Part shown: in pieces, positions 20,555 to 28,492 of the stretch
How positions within the stretch are numbered: the first letter of the stretch is position 1
Layout of the letters: each line of letters starts with the position of its first letter
NCBI RefSeq assembly: GCF_004683965.1
Contig: NZ_CP038436.1
Span: 434,001-498,000, forward strand
Direction: 5' to 3'
Source: Nocardioides seonyuensis
GTDB taxonomy: Bacteria > Actinomycetota > Actinomycetes > Propionibacteriales > Nocardioidaceae
Length of the DNA stretch: 64,000 bases
Notes under the pieces: model-generated
Told to the model about the DNA's origin: nothing
The model's database searches: none
What the model saw: only the letters and a program-made list of their open reading frames with translations
Translations under genes and position numbers: made by a program

Positions 20555-21955
20555 ATGACCGACGACCTGACCATCATCCCGATCGAGACGCCCTCCCTGG
20601 GTGACCGCAGCTACCTGGTCCATGACGGCGACGTCGCCTTCGTGGTCGACCCCCAGCGCGACATCGACCGCGTCCTGGCGCTGCTCGAGGAGCACCGCGT
20701 CCGACTGCTCGACGTCTTCGAGACACACATCCACAACGACTACGTCACGGGTGGACTGGCCCTGGCGCAGCACACCGGCGCGGCCTATCACGTGAACGGC
20801 GCGGACGACGTGTCGTTCGACCGGACTCCCATCGCCGACGGCGAGACGGTCGCCGTCGGTGACCGGATGAAGGTCCGGGCCATCGCCACGCCCGGTCACA
20901 CCTTCACCCACCTCTCCTACGCGCTCGCCACGACCGGCCCGACCGGCGACGAGCCGTACGCCGTCTTCACCGGCGGGTCGCTGCTCTTCGGCGCCACCGG
21001 TCGTCCCGACCTGCTGGGCGAGGAGCACACCGACGCCCTGGTCCGCCACCAGCACGCGTCCGCGCACAAGCTCGCCGAGCAGCTGCCCGACGAGGCCGGC
21101 GTCTTCCCCACCCATGGCTTCGGCTCGTTCTGCTCGGCGACCCAGTCAGACGCCACCGAGTCCACGATCGGCCAGGAGAAGAAGTCCAACCCGGTGCTGA
21201 CCCAGGACGAGGAGACCTACGTCCGGGAGCTCCTCGACGGGCTGGGGGCATGGCCCGCCTACTACGCCCACATGGGCCCGGCCAACGCGGCCGGACCCGG
21301 CGCCGCCGACCTGTCCCCGGTCTCGGCCGCCGATGCCGACGAGCTGCGCCGCCGGATCGAGGCCGGTGAGTGGGTGGTCGACCTGCGCAACCGCACAGCC
21401 TTCGCCGCAGGCCACGCACCGGGCACCTTCAACTTCGGTCTCGACGGCGGCTTCGCCACCTACCTCGGCTGGCTCATCGACTGGGGAACACCGGTCACCC
21501 TGCTCGGCGAGACCCCCGAGGACGTCGCCCAGGCACAGCGCGAGCTGGTCCGCATCGGCATCGACCGACCGGCCGCCCAGGCCACCGGCGGTCCCCAGGA
21601 CTGGACCGACGGCGAGCTGTCGTCCTTCCCGACCGCGACGTTCGCCGACCTGGCCGACGTTCGTCACCACCGCGAGGTGGTGGTCCTCGACGTCCGGCGT
21701 GCCGACGAGTACGACAAGAGCGCCGTTGCCGGTGCGGTCAACATCCCCATCCACGAGCTCCCCCGCCGCGTGGCAGAGGTGCCGGCCGGCGAGGTGTGGG
21801 TGCACTGCGCCGGCGGCTACCGCGCCTCCGTGGCCGCCTCGTTCCTCGATGCGGCCGGCCGCACGCCCGTGGCGGTCGACGACTCCTTCGAGAACGCGGA
21901 GAAGGTGGGGCTGCACCTGGTGAGCCCCGGCGACGAGAACGGCTCGAGCGCCTGA
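20555..21955 (+). CDS. MBL-fold protein fused to two rhodanese domains (CstB-like)
   Basis: 466 residues from the ATG at 20555 (the ATG at 20510 overlaps the previous stop and is possible). Residues 1-250 form a persulfide-dioxygenase-like metallo-beta-lactamase domain: HIHND (His58, His60, Asp62), TPGHTFTH (His115), and PTHGFGSFC (His187). Where ETHE1/CstB have an iron-ligand Asp (TGD), this protein reads FTGGSLLFG, with Gly141. A rhodanese-like domain without active Cys follows (~320-400), then a rhodanese with HCAGGYR. The architecture matches CstB of the staphylococcal cst operon, so persulfide handling is inferred. Confidence 0.88.
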   Translation: MTDDLTIIPIETPSLGDRSYLVHDGDVAFVVDPQRDIDRVLALLEEHRVRLLDVFETHIHNDYVTGGLALAQHTGAAYHVNGADDVSFDRTPIADGETVAVGDRMKVRAIATPGHTFTHLSYALATTGPTGDEPYAVFTGGSLLFGATGRPDLLGEEHTDALVRHQHASAHKLAEQLPDEAGVFPTHGFGSFCSATQSDATESTIGQEKKSNPVLTQDEETYVRELLDGLGAWPAYYAHMGPANAAGPGAADLSPVSAADADELRRRIEAGEWVVDLRNRTAFAAGHAPGTFNFGLDGGFATYLGWLIDWGTPVTLLGETPEDVAQAQRELVRIGIDRPAAQATGGPQDWTDGELSSFPTATFADLADVRHHREVVVLDVRRADEYDKSAVAGAVNIPIHELPRRVAEVPAGEVWVHCAGGYRASVAASFLDAAGRTPVAVDDSFENAEKVGLHLVSPGDENGSSA

Positions 21956-21956
21956 G

Positions 21957-22778
21957 ATGACACTCGTCCTCGCCGTCGCCGCCGGCGCGCTCATCGGCCT
22001 CTCGCTGGGTGCGCTCGGCGGCGGTGGATCCATCCTCGCGGTCCCGGTCCTGGTCTATCTCCTGGGCCAGACCGCGACCCAGGCCACCACCGGCTCCCTG
22101 GTGGTGGTCGGGGTGACCTCGCTGATCGGCGCGGCGACTGCCCACCGGGCGGGCAACGTGCTGCTCGGACGCGGGGTTGCGTTTGGTGCCGTCGCGATCG
22201 GCGGCGCCGCGATCGGCGCGAAGGCTGCGGCACACGTGGACGACGACGTCCTGCTGGCCGCCTTCGCGATCCTGATGCTCCTCGTCGGCGCTCTGATGGC
22301 CTGGCGCCAGCTCGGTCGCGACCGTGACGTCGAACCGACGGGTGCGCGTCCCGCGCTGGACGACCCCATCATCACCTTCAGCCCCACGTTCGCCTGCAAC
22401 TGCCCACGGGCCCTCAAGGTGCTCCTGACGGCCACGGCTGTCGGCCTGCTCACCGGGTTCCTCGGCGTCGGCGGCGGCTTCCTCGTCGTACCGGCCCTGC
22501 TGCTGGCGCTGGCGCTTCCGATGCAGTACGCCGCCGGCACGTCACTGGTGGTCATCACCATCACCAGCGCCGCGGCGCTCGTCGTACGCGCCGGGTCGGG
22601 CTCGAGCCCGGACTGGGGACCGGTCCTCGCCCTGACAGCCGTCTCCGCCCTGATGGCCGTGGCCGGTGCTCGACTCGCCGACCCGATCGACACCAGCCGG
22701 CTCCAGCTGGCCTTCACCGCCCTCGTCCTGGCCGTCGCGGTCTACACCGCCGCCCGAGCCCTTCCAGCCCTCGTCTGA
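21957..22778 (+). CDS. TauE/SafE family sulfite/anion exporter
   Basis: 273 residues with about eight hydrophobic segments arranged as two repeats, each with the family's glycine-rich signature (ALGGGGSILAVPVLVYLLGQ; GFLGVGGGFLVVPALLLALA). TauE/SafE proteins move sulfite or other organosulfur anions across the cytoplasmic membrane. It starts 1 bp after the CstB-like stop, so it is co-expressed and may remove sulfite formed from persulfide oxidation (inference). TauE also accompanies the cst operon in staphylococci. Confidence 0.9.
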   Translation: MTLVLAVAAGALIGLSLGALGGGGSILAVPVLVYLLGQTATQATTGSLVVVGVTSLIGAATAHRAGNVLLGRGVAFGAVAIGGAAIGAKAAAHVDDDVLLAAFAILMLLVGALMAWRQLGRDRDVEPTGARPALDDPIITFSPTFACNCPRALKVLLTATAVGLLTGFLGVGGGFLVVPALLLALALPMQYAAGTSLVVITITSAAALVVRAGSGSSPDWGPVLALTAVSALMAVAGARLADPIDTSRLQLAFTALVLAVAVYTAARALPALV

Positions 22779-22819
22779 CTCCCCCTCTCTCCCGCCCATC
22801 ACACCCGCGGAACTTCCGC

Positions 22820-25048
22820 ATGCCCACAGAACGGACATCCATGAGCACGACCGCTGCCTTCCCGCCCCCGACGGCGCCCACGCCGCCCGACGACACGGGG
22901 CACCACGTCGCCCACACCCCCGGACCGCTGGGTCGCCTGGGCGTCTGGGTCACCGAGCACGTCAAGCTGGTCACCGTCGTGTGGTTGCTGGCGATCGTCG
23001 GCCTCGGCGCGTTCGCCCCCCAGGTCGAGCACAACCTCTCCGGCGCCGGCTGGCAGGCGAACGGCTCGGAGTCCGTCGAGGCGCGCGAGCTGGCCCGGGA
23101 GCACTTCGGGGGCAACGCCTCCTCCGCCATCCAGGTCGTGGTCCAGTCTGCGGACGGTCCCGTCACCGAGGGCGAGGGCAAGCAGGTGCTCGCCGAGGTC
23201 ACGCGCGTGCTCGAGGACGAGCCGCGCATCGCCGACGTCCTCCAGCCCATGCCCGGTGCCACGCTGTCGCAGGACGGCGACACCGCGATCATCCTCGCCG
23301 GCGCCGGAGCAGACACCAACGAGATGGTCCGGGTCGCCACCGGCATCAAGGGCGAGCTCCAGGACCTCTCCACCGGGTCCGTCGAGGTCAACCCGACCGG
23401 GTCGTCCCTGCTGTGGAGCGACTTCAACGAGGCCAACCTCGACGCGATGCTGAAGTCGGAATTCATGTCATGGCCGGTCACCCTGGCGATCCTCGTGCTG
23501 GCCTTCGGCGCGCTCGTGGCCGCCGGGCTGCCCCTGATCCTCACCCTGGCCGGCCTGGTCGCGTCCGCGGGGTCGCTGGTGCTGATCAACGAGCTCGTCC
23601 CGGTCTCCATCTGGGCGATGAACTTCGCCATGATGTTCGCCCTCGCCCTGGGTATCGACTACGCGCTCTTCGTCGTCGTCCGCTACCGCGCCGCTCGTGC
23701 CGCGCGCCGCTCCGAGGACCCCGTGCGAGACCTCGCTCACCGCCGGTGGGCCGTCTCCCAGACCATGGACACCGCCGGCAAGGCCGTCCTGCTCTCCGGG
23801 CTGACCGTGCTCATCTCGCTCTCCGCGGTGATGCTCGTGCCGTCCCCGTCCTTCCGGTCCATGGCCGGCGGCATCATGCTCTCGGTCGTCTTCGTGCTCG
23901 CCGCGACCCTGACGCTGCTGCCGCTCGTGCTGTTCAAGCTCGACGACCGCATCAACAAGGGCGCGCTGCCCTGGTCGCACTCCGGCGAGCACCGCTCTCC
24001 GAGGTTCGCCGCCTGGGGCGAGCGCCTGTGGAAGCGCCCCGTCGCCTGGGGCCTCGCCTCGCTGGTCGTGCTCCTGGCCCTTGCCGCCCCGATCCTCGGC
24101 CTGCAGACCGCCATGCCCTCGATCAAGGTGCTTCCCGAGGACGCCTCTGCACGCGTCGGCTACGACCGTGTCCAGGAGTCCTTCGACGAGGGTGCACCCG
24201 GCACCCTGCAGATCGTCGCCAAGAAGGCGGACGCCGACACCACCAGTGCCGTGCTCGCCGAGGACGACGGCATCTCCGGCGCCATGTCACCGATGCCCGC
24301 CGGTGACGACTCGGGCTACGTGCTCGTCCAGGCCGTGCCGACGGTCGACCCCTCCGACCCCTCCCTCGGCGACACCGTGGACCGGCTCCGTGCCGACCTC
24401 CCCGACTCCACCCTCGTGGGCGGCGCCGCGGTGGAGAACCTCGACCTGAAGACCCAGCTCGACGAGTCGACGCCGTTGGTCATCGGCGTGGTCCTGGTGC
24501 TCGGCTTCCTGCTGCTGCTCGTGGCACTGCAGGCTCCGCTGATCTCACTGCTGGGCACCCTCGCCAGCCTGCTGTCGACGGCGGCGGCGTTCGGCGTCGC
24601 CCGCCTCATCTTCCAGGAGGGGTACGGCGCCGACCTGCTCGGCTTCGAGTCCCAGGGCTTCCTGGATGCGTGGGCACCGGTGTTCTTCTTCGCGATGATC
24701 TTCGCCATCGCGATGGACTACACGGTCTTCCTGCTGGCCTCGGCGAAGGAGCACTTCGAGCGCTCCGGTGACCCCAAGGATGCGATGGTCGGCTCGCTGG
24801 CCCACTCCGGACGGGTGATCTTCGCCGCCGGTGCCGTGATGGTCGCGGTCTTCTTCACCTTCGCCCTGTCCGGCCCCATCCCGCCCAAGGAGATGGGTGT
24901 CGTCCTCGGCATCGCGGTCCTGCTCGACGCCTTCCTCGTCCGCCTGGTGCTCCTGCCCGTGATGCTCCGCCTCACCGGGCGCGCCGCGTGGTACAGCCCG
25001 GCCTGGCTGAGGAAGGTCCTGCCTGACATCACCTTCGCCCACGACTGA
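22820..25048 (+). CDS. MMPL-family RND transporter
   Basis: 742 residues with 12 expected membrane helices in two halves, each beginning with one helix and a large extracytoplasmic loop (Gln/Ala-rich QVEHNLSGAGWQANGSESVE in the first). FALALGIDYALFVVVRYR and FAIAMDYTVFLLASAKEHFE are the paired helix-4/10 segments with the proton-relay Asp-Tyr. Actinobacterial MMPLs export lipids, siderophores or drugs; the substrate here is unknown. The start could also be the ATG at 22841. It is 41 bp after tauE and may be read through from it. Confidence 0.9.
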   Translation: MPTERTSMSTTAAFPPPTAPTPPDDTGHHVAHTPGPLGRLGVWVTEHVKLVTVVWLLAIVGLGAFAPQVEHNLSGAGWQANGSESVEARELAREHFGGNASSAIQVVVQSADGPVTEGEGKQVLAEVTRVLEDEPRIADVLQPMPGATLSQDGDTAIILAGAGADTNEMVRVATGIKGELQDLSTGSVEVNPTGSSLLWSDFNEANLDAMLKSEFMSWPVTLAILVLAFGALVAAGLPLILTLAGLVASAGSLVLINELVPVSIWAMNFAMMFALALGIDYALFVVVRYRAARAARRSEDPVRDLAHRRWAVSQTMDTAGKAVLLSGLTVLISLSAVMLVPSPSFRSMAGGIMLSVVFVLAATLTLLPLVLFKLDDRINKGALPWSHSGEHRSPRFAAWGERLWKRPVAWGLASLVVLLALAAPILGLQTAMPSIKVLPEDASARVGYDRVQESFDEGAPGTLQIVAKKADADTTSAVLAEDDGISGAMSPMPAGDDSGYVLVQAVPTVDPSDPSLGDTVDRLRADLPDSTLVGGAAVENLDLKTQLDESTPLVIGVVLVLGFLLLLVALQAPLISLLGTLASLLSTAAAFGVARLIFQEGYGADLLGFESQGFLDAWAPVFFFAMIFAIAMDYTVFLLASAKEHFERSGDPKDAMVGSLAHSGRVIFAAGAVMVAVFFTFALSGPIPPKEMGVVLGIAVLLDAFLVRLVLLPVMLRLTGRAAWYSPAWLRKVLPDITFAHD

Positions 25049-25058
25049 CCCCCAGACC

Positions 25059-25124
25059 GCCCGGGTTCCCCCCACCCGGGCACACCCGCGGCCCGGGGAC
25101 GCCTCCCCCGGCTCCCCGGGCCGC
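25059..25124 (+). terminator. Tandem GC hairpins after the MMPL gene
   Basis: Hairpin 1: GCCCGGG (25059-25065)/CCCGGGC (25075-25081). Hairpin 2: a perfect 12-bp stem GCGGCCCGGGGA (25088-25099)/TCCCCGGGCCGC (25113-25124). They begin 11 bp after the MMPL stop and separate it from the arsenic genes. Confidence 0.8.
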
Positions 25125-25192
25125 CCTCCGCGCAGGTGAATCTGCTCGCCGCGGGTCGTTGCCTAGCCACTGACCCCCGCTCGCCGAAGACA

Positions 25193-25222
25193 TCGACATC
25201 TGTCAACATAGAGATATGTCGA
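25193..25222. promoter_or_regulatory. Possible ArsR operator overlapping the arsR start
   Basis: TCGACAT (25193-25199) is mirrored by ATGTCGA (25216-25222), whose ATG is the arsR start codon. The patch is A/T-rich and ArsR/SmtB sites often sit here. TCGAC also recurs in the operators at 29876-29918. Evidence is modest. Confidence 0.4.
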
Positions 25223-25608
25223 AGTCCTCTGCAGGTCCCGACCTGCTCGCCCTGGTCGACGGATTGGCGTGCTGTGTGCCACTGGCCCGCGAGCCGATCA
25301 GCGCCGAGCAGGCCCACGGTGTCGTACCCATGCTGAAGGCGATCGCCGACCCCGCCCGCCTGCGGCTGCTGTCGCTGGTGCTGTCCCACGAGGGCGGCGA
25401 GGCCTGCGTGTGCGACCTGCTCCCGCACTTCGACCTCTCCCAGCCCACGATCAGCCACCACCTCAAGGTCCTGCACGAGGCCGGTCTCCTGGAGCGCGAG
25501 AGGCGCGGCACCTGGGTCTACTACATCGCCCGCCCCGAGGCGATGGCCGCGCTCGGCAGCCTCTTCACCGCACCCAGCCCGAAGACCCTGGAAGGGGCCC
25601 CCTCGTGA
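25216..25608 (+). CDS. arsR: ArsR-family arsenite-responsive repressor
   Basis: 130 residues. The winged helix reads MLKAIADPARLRLLSLVLSH, SQPTISHHLKVLHEAGLLER. Cysteines likely to bind As(III) are Cys19-Cys20 near the N-terminus and Cys64/Cys66 (EACVCDLLP), resembling the Cys-pair layout of the corynebacterial ArsR type. It is the first gene of arsR-ACR3-arsC; its stop overlaps the GTG of the transporter. It should repress the operon until arsenite or antimonite binds. Confidence 0.92.
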   Translation: MSKSSAGPDLLALVDGLACCVPLAREPISAEQAHGVVPMLKAIADPARLRLLSLVLSHEGGEACVCDLLPHFDLSQPTISHHLKVLHEAGLLERERRGTWVYYIARPEAMAALGSLFTAPSPKTLEGAPS

Positions 25609-26729
25609 GCGACACCGTGCACGAGAACGCCTCGGGCGCGTCCACCGACCCGGTCCTGCAGCGCCTCTCCACCCTCGATCGCTTCCTGCCGGTGTGGATC
25701 GGGGTCGCCATGGTCGTCGGCCTGCTGCTGGGCCGCCTGGTCGAGGGCCTCGACGACGCGCTCGCCGCCGTCGAGGTCGGGTCGGTCTCCCTGCCCATCG
25801 CGATCGGGCTGCTGATCATGATGTACCCCGTCCTCGCGAAGGTGCGGTACGACGAGTTGGGCCACGTCACCAGCGACGGCCGGATGCTCGTCACCTCGAT
25901 CGTCCTCAACTGGGTGCTCGGGCCGGCGCTGATGTTCGCCTTGGCGTGGCTGCTGCTGCCCGACCTGCCGGAGTACCGCACCGGCCTCATCATCGTCGGC
26001 CTGGCCCGCTGCATCGCCATGGTGCTCATCTGGAACGACCTCGCCTGCGGCGACCGGGAAGCCGCCGCGATCCTCGTCGCCATCAACGCGGTGTTCCAGA
26101 TCCTGGCGTTCGCCTTCCTCGGCTACTTCTACCTCGAGCTCCTCCCGGGCTGGCTGGGCCTCGACCAGTCCGCGCTGGACGTGTCGGTGTGGAGCATCGC
26201 GAAGTCGGTGCTGGTCTTCCTGGGCATCCCGTTGCTGGCCGGCTACCTCACCCGCACGCTCGGCGAGCGGGCGAAGGGCCGCGAGTGGTACGAGTCGACG
26301 TTCCTGCCGAGGATCGGGCCGACCGCGCTCTACGGCCTGCTGTTCACCATCGTCCTGCTCTTCGCGCTGCAGGGCGACACCATCACCAGCAAGCCGCTCG
26401 ACGTCGCCCGCATCGCCATTCCCCTGCTGGCCTACTTCGCGCTGATGTGGGGTGGCTCGATGCTGCTCACCAAGGCGCTCGGCTTCGACTACCAGCGCGC
26501 GACGGCCGTGTCGTTCACGGCGGCCGGCAACAACTTCGAGCTCGCCATCGCCGTGGCCATCGGCGTCTTCGGCGTCACCTCCGGCCAGGCCCTCGCCGGT
26601 GTCGTCGGCCCGCTCATCGAGGTCCCCGCCCTGATCGCGCTGGTCTACGTCAGCCTCTGGGCACGCAGGTTCTTCCACGAGCGCACCACCCCCACCGACC
26701 ACACCACCACTCCAGGAGCGACCCGATGA
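25605..26729 (+). CDS. arsB: ACR3-family arsenite efflux permease
   Basis: 374 residues from a GTG at 25605 that overlaps the arsR stop (GTGA) and has GAAGGGG upstream. About ten membrane helices are visible. Family residues are present: the essential Cys in GLARCIAMVLIWNDLACGD (Cys136) and the conserved Glu in AAGNNFELAIAVAIG (Glu312). It exports arsenite (possibly antimonite) by proton antiport. The Acr3 family is meant here, not the E. coli ArsB fold; the symbol follows common usage. Confidence 0.94.
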   Translation: MSDTVHENASGASTDPVLQRLSTLDRFLPVWIGVAMVVGLLLGRLVEGLDDALAAVEVGSVSLPIAIGLLIMMYPVLAKVRYDELGHVTSDGRMLVTSIVLNWVLGPALMFALAWLLLPDLPEYRTGLIIVGLARCIAMVLIWNDLACGDREAAAILVAINAVFQILAFAFLGYFYLELLPGWLGLDQSALDVSVWSIAKSVLVFLGIPLLAGYLTRTLGERAKGREWYESTFLPRIGPTALYGLLFTIVLLFALQGDTITSKPLDVARIAIPLLAYFALMWGGSMLLTKALGFDYQRATAVSFTAAGNNFELAIAVAIGVFGVTSGQALAGVVGPLIEVPALIALVYVSLWARRFFHERTTPTDHTTTPGATR

Positions 26730-27175
26730 CCACCACCAGCTCGACACCCCCTCAGGTCGTCTTCGCCTGCGTCCGCAACGGCGGTCGCTCGGTGATCAGT
26801 CGCGTCCTGGCCGAGCACTACGCCGGCGGACGCGTCATCGCCCTCTCGGCCGGCACCCAGCCCGGCGACCACATCCATCCCGAGGTCGCCGCCGTCCTGG
26901 AGCAGCTCGGTCTCGACACCTCCGCGGAGCAGCCCACGCTGCTGACCCGCGAGACCGTCGCGGCCAGCACCATGGCGATCACCCTGGGCTGCGGCGAGGA
27001 GTGCCCCTACGTCCCCGGCGTGAAGTACGTCGACTGGCCGGTCGCCGACCCGGGCGGACAGGACGAGGACACGGTCCGCGAGATCATCGCCGACCTCGAC
27101 GGCCGGGTCCGGGACCTGCTCGTCGAGCTCAATCCCGACATCGAGCTTCCGCCGTCGGTGCTGGCGCAACGCTGA
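26726..27175 (+). CDS. arsC: Arsenate reductase, LMW-phosphatase fold
   Basis: 149 residues from the ATG at 26726 (ATGA overlap with the transporter). The CX5R loop is CVRNGGR (Cys15-Arg21) and the general-acid Asp is in DWPVADP (Asp108). Cys89 and Cys93 (GCGEECP) fit a redox pair. It reduces arsenate to arsenite, which the neighbouring Acr3 exports. In mycothiol-producing actinobacteria such enzymes use mycothiol/mycoredoxin or thioredoxin; which applies here cannot be seen. The loop NGG replaces the more usual NAG. Confidence 0.92.
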   Translation: MTTTSSTPPQVVFACVRNGGRSVISRVLAEHYAGGRVIALSAGTQPGDHIHPEVAAVLEQLGLDTSAEQPTLLTRETVAASTMAITLGCGEECPYVPGVKYVDWPVADPGGQDEDTVREIIADLDGRVRDLLVELNPDIELPPSVLAQR

Positions 27176-27181
27176 GCCCGG

Positions 27182-27230
27182 CGACAGTGGAGCCGCTGGC
27201 CGGACCTAGCGGCCTCAGGCTCCACTGTCG
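27182..27230. terminator. Bidirectional hairpin between arsC and the MFS gene
   Basis: Perfect 13-bp arms CGACAGTGGAGCC (27182-27194) and GGCTCCACTGTCG (27218-27230) flank an internal GGCC/GGCC pairing. It starts 6 bp past the arsC stop and ends 5 bp before the stop of the convergent MFS gene. Confidence 0.85.
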
Positions 27231-27235
27231 GCAAG

Positions 27236-28492
27236 TCACCGCAGAGAAGGTGACGGTTCCCGCCGCGGGGTGGCGTACGCCATCAGCACGGCCGCCACGC
27301 CCGCCAGCGCGGCGAAGACCATGAACGCCGCGGCGTAGGAGCCGAGCAGGTGGGCCAGCAGTGCCCCGGCGAACGGCGCCGACGCTGCGGCGACCAGTGC
27401 AGGCGCCGTGAGGAGACCGTTCAGGGCACCGTAGGAGGCCGGGCCCCAGCGGTCGGTCACCGCGGTGGCCTGGACGAGCGTGTAGATCCCGCGGGCGAGG
27501 CCCAGCAGCATGCTGAGCGCGATGAGCAGGCCCGCAGAAGGCGGCGCAAGGGCGAGAGCCGCAGTGGCGAGCGCGACCCCGGCCAGCACCACCACTCCTC
27601 GGGCGGTCACGGACGTGGCAGCAGCGAAGCGTGCGTATCCCAGGCGCCCCAGGACCTGCCCGGCTCCCCCGAGCCCGAGGGCCCAGGCGGCGAGGTTCCT
27701 GCTCAGGCCCTGCTCGACCAGCATCGGCACCAGATTGATCACGACGGCGAACACCGAGAGGGCCGTCAGCGCGCTGGCCGCGGTCAGGAGCATGAACGGG
27801 CCGCTGCGTGCGACGGCGGCTGCCGACAACCTGGCGTACGACGCCACGTGCTCGCCGCCATCCGCGTGACGCACCGGGCCCCAGGGATGGTCGAGGCCCC
27901 ACCAGTGCAGCGGCACGGTGACGATCGCCAGACCGGTCAGGAGCACGAGGTAGGCCTGCCGCCACCCCAGGGCGTCGTCGAGGGCGACAGCCAGGGGTGC
28001 GAACACGGTGCTGGCGAGTCCGGCGACGAGCGTCAGCGTCGTGAGTGCACGCACACGTCGCGCGCCTCCCCACCGCGTGAGCGCGGCGAACGCAGGTGGA
28101 TAGAGCGTGCCGGCCATCGCTGCCCCGGTGACCACCCAGCCGAGGTAGAACACCACCAGGTTCGGGGCCAGTGCCACGCCGAGCACGCCGGGAACCGCCA
28201 GCAGCGAGGCAGCAGTCATGACGCGGCGGGGCCCGTGGACGTCGAGGTGCCCCCCGACCCAGATCCCGACCCCGCCCGAGACGAGCTGGGCCAGCGAGAA
28301 CGCTCCGGTGATCGCGACGCTCGACCAGCCGGTGTCGCTGGCGATCGACGACTGGAGCGCCGCGAACGCGTAGTACAGGACCCCCCAGGAGACGATCTGG
28401 ACGGTGCTGAGCACGGTGACGACGCGCCGCAGCCCGGCAGCATCGAGAGCGCCGGGCTCCGCGCGTGGGCTGTGCGTCGCCGTCCCGGTCAC
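27236..28492 (-). CDS. MFS transporter in arsenic cluster
   Basis: 418 residues from a GTG at 28492 that overlaps the flavoprotein stop (GTGA). Twelve hydrophobic helices are expected. It contains LSTVQIVSWGVLYYAFAALQ in helix 1 and the MFS loop GGHLDVHGPRRVMTAAS. It is the second gene of an operon with the FAD oxidoreductase, divergent from an ArsR-GNAT gene. It may export an arsenical or an organoarsenic product; this is inferred from context only. No arsenic-specific motif is recognisable. Confidence 0.85.
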   Translation of the reverse strand: MTGTATHSPRAEPGALDAAGLRRVVTVLSTVQIVSWGVLYYAFAALQSSIASDTGWSSVAITGAFSLAQLVSGGVGIWVGGHLDVHGPRRVMTAASLLAVPGVLGVALAPNLVVFYLGWVVTGAAMAGTLYPPAFAALTRWGGARRVRALTTLTLVAGLASTVFAPLAVALDDALGWRQAYLVLLTGLAIVTVPLHWWGLDHPWGPVRHADGGEHVASYARLSAAAVARSGPFMLLTAASALTALSVFAVVINLVPMLVEQGLSRNLAAWALGLGGAGQVLGRLGYARFAAATSVTARGVVVLAGVALATAALALAPPSAGLLIALSMLLGLARGIYTLVQATAVTDRWGPASYGALNGLLTAPALVAAASAPFAGALLAHLLGSYAAAFMVFAALAGVAAVLMAYATPRREPSPSLR

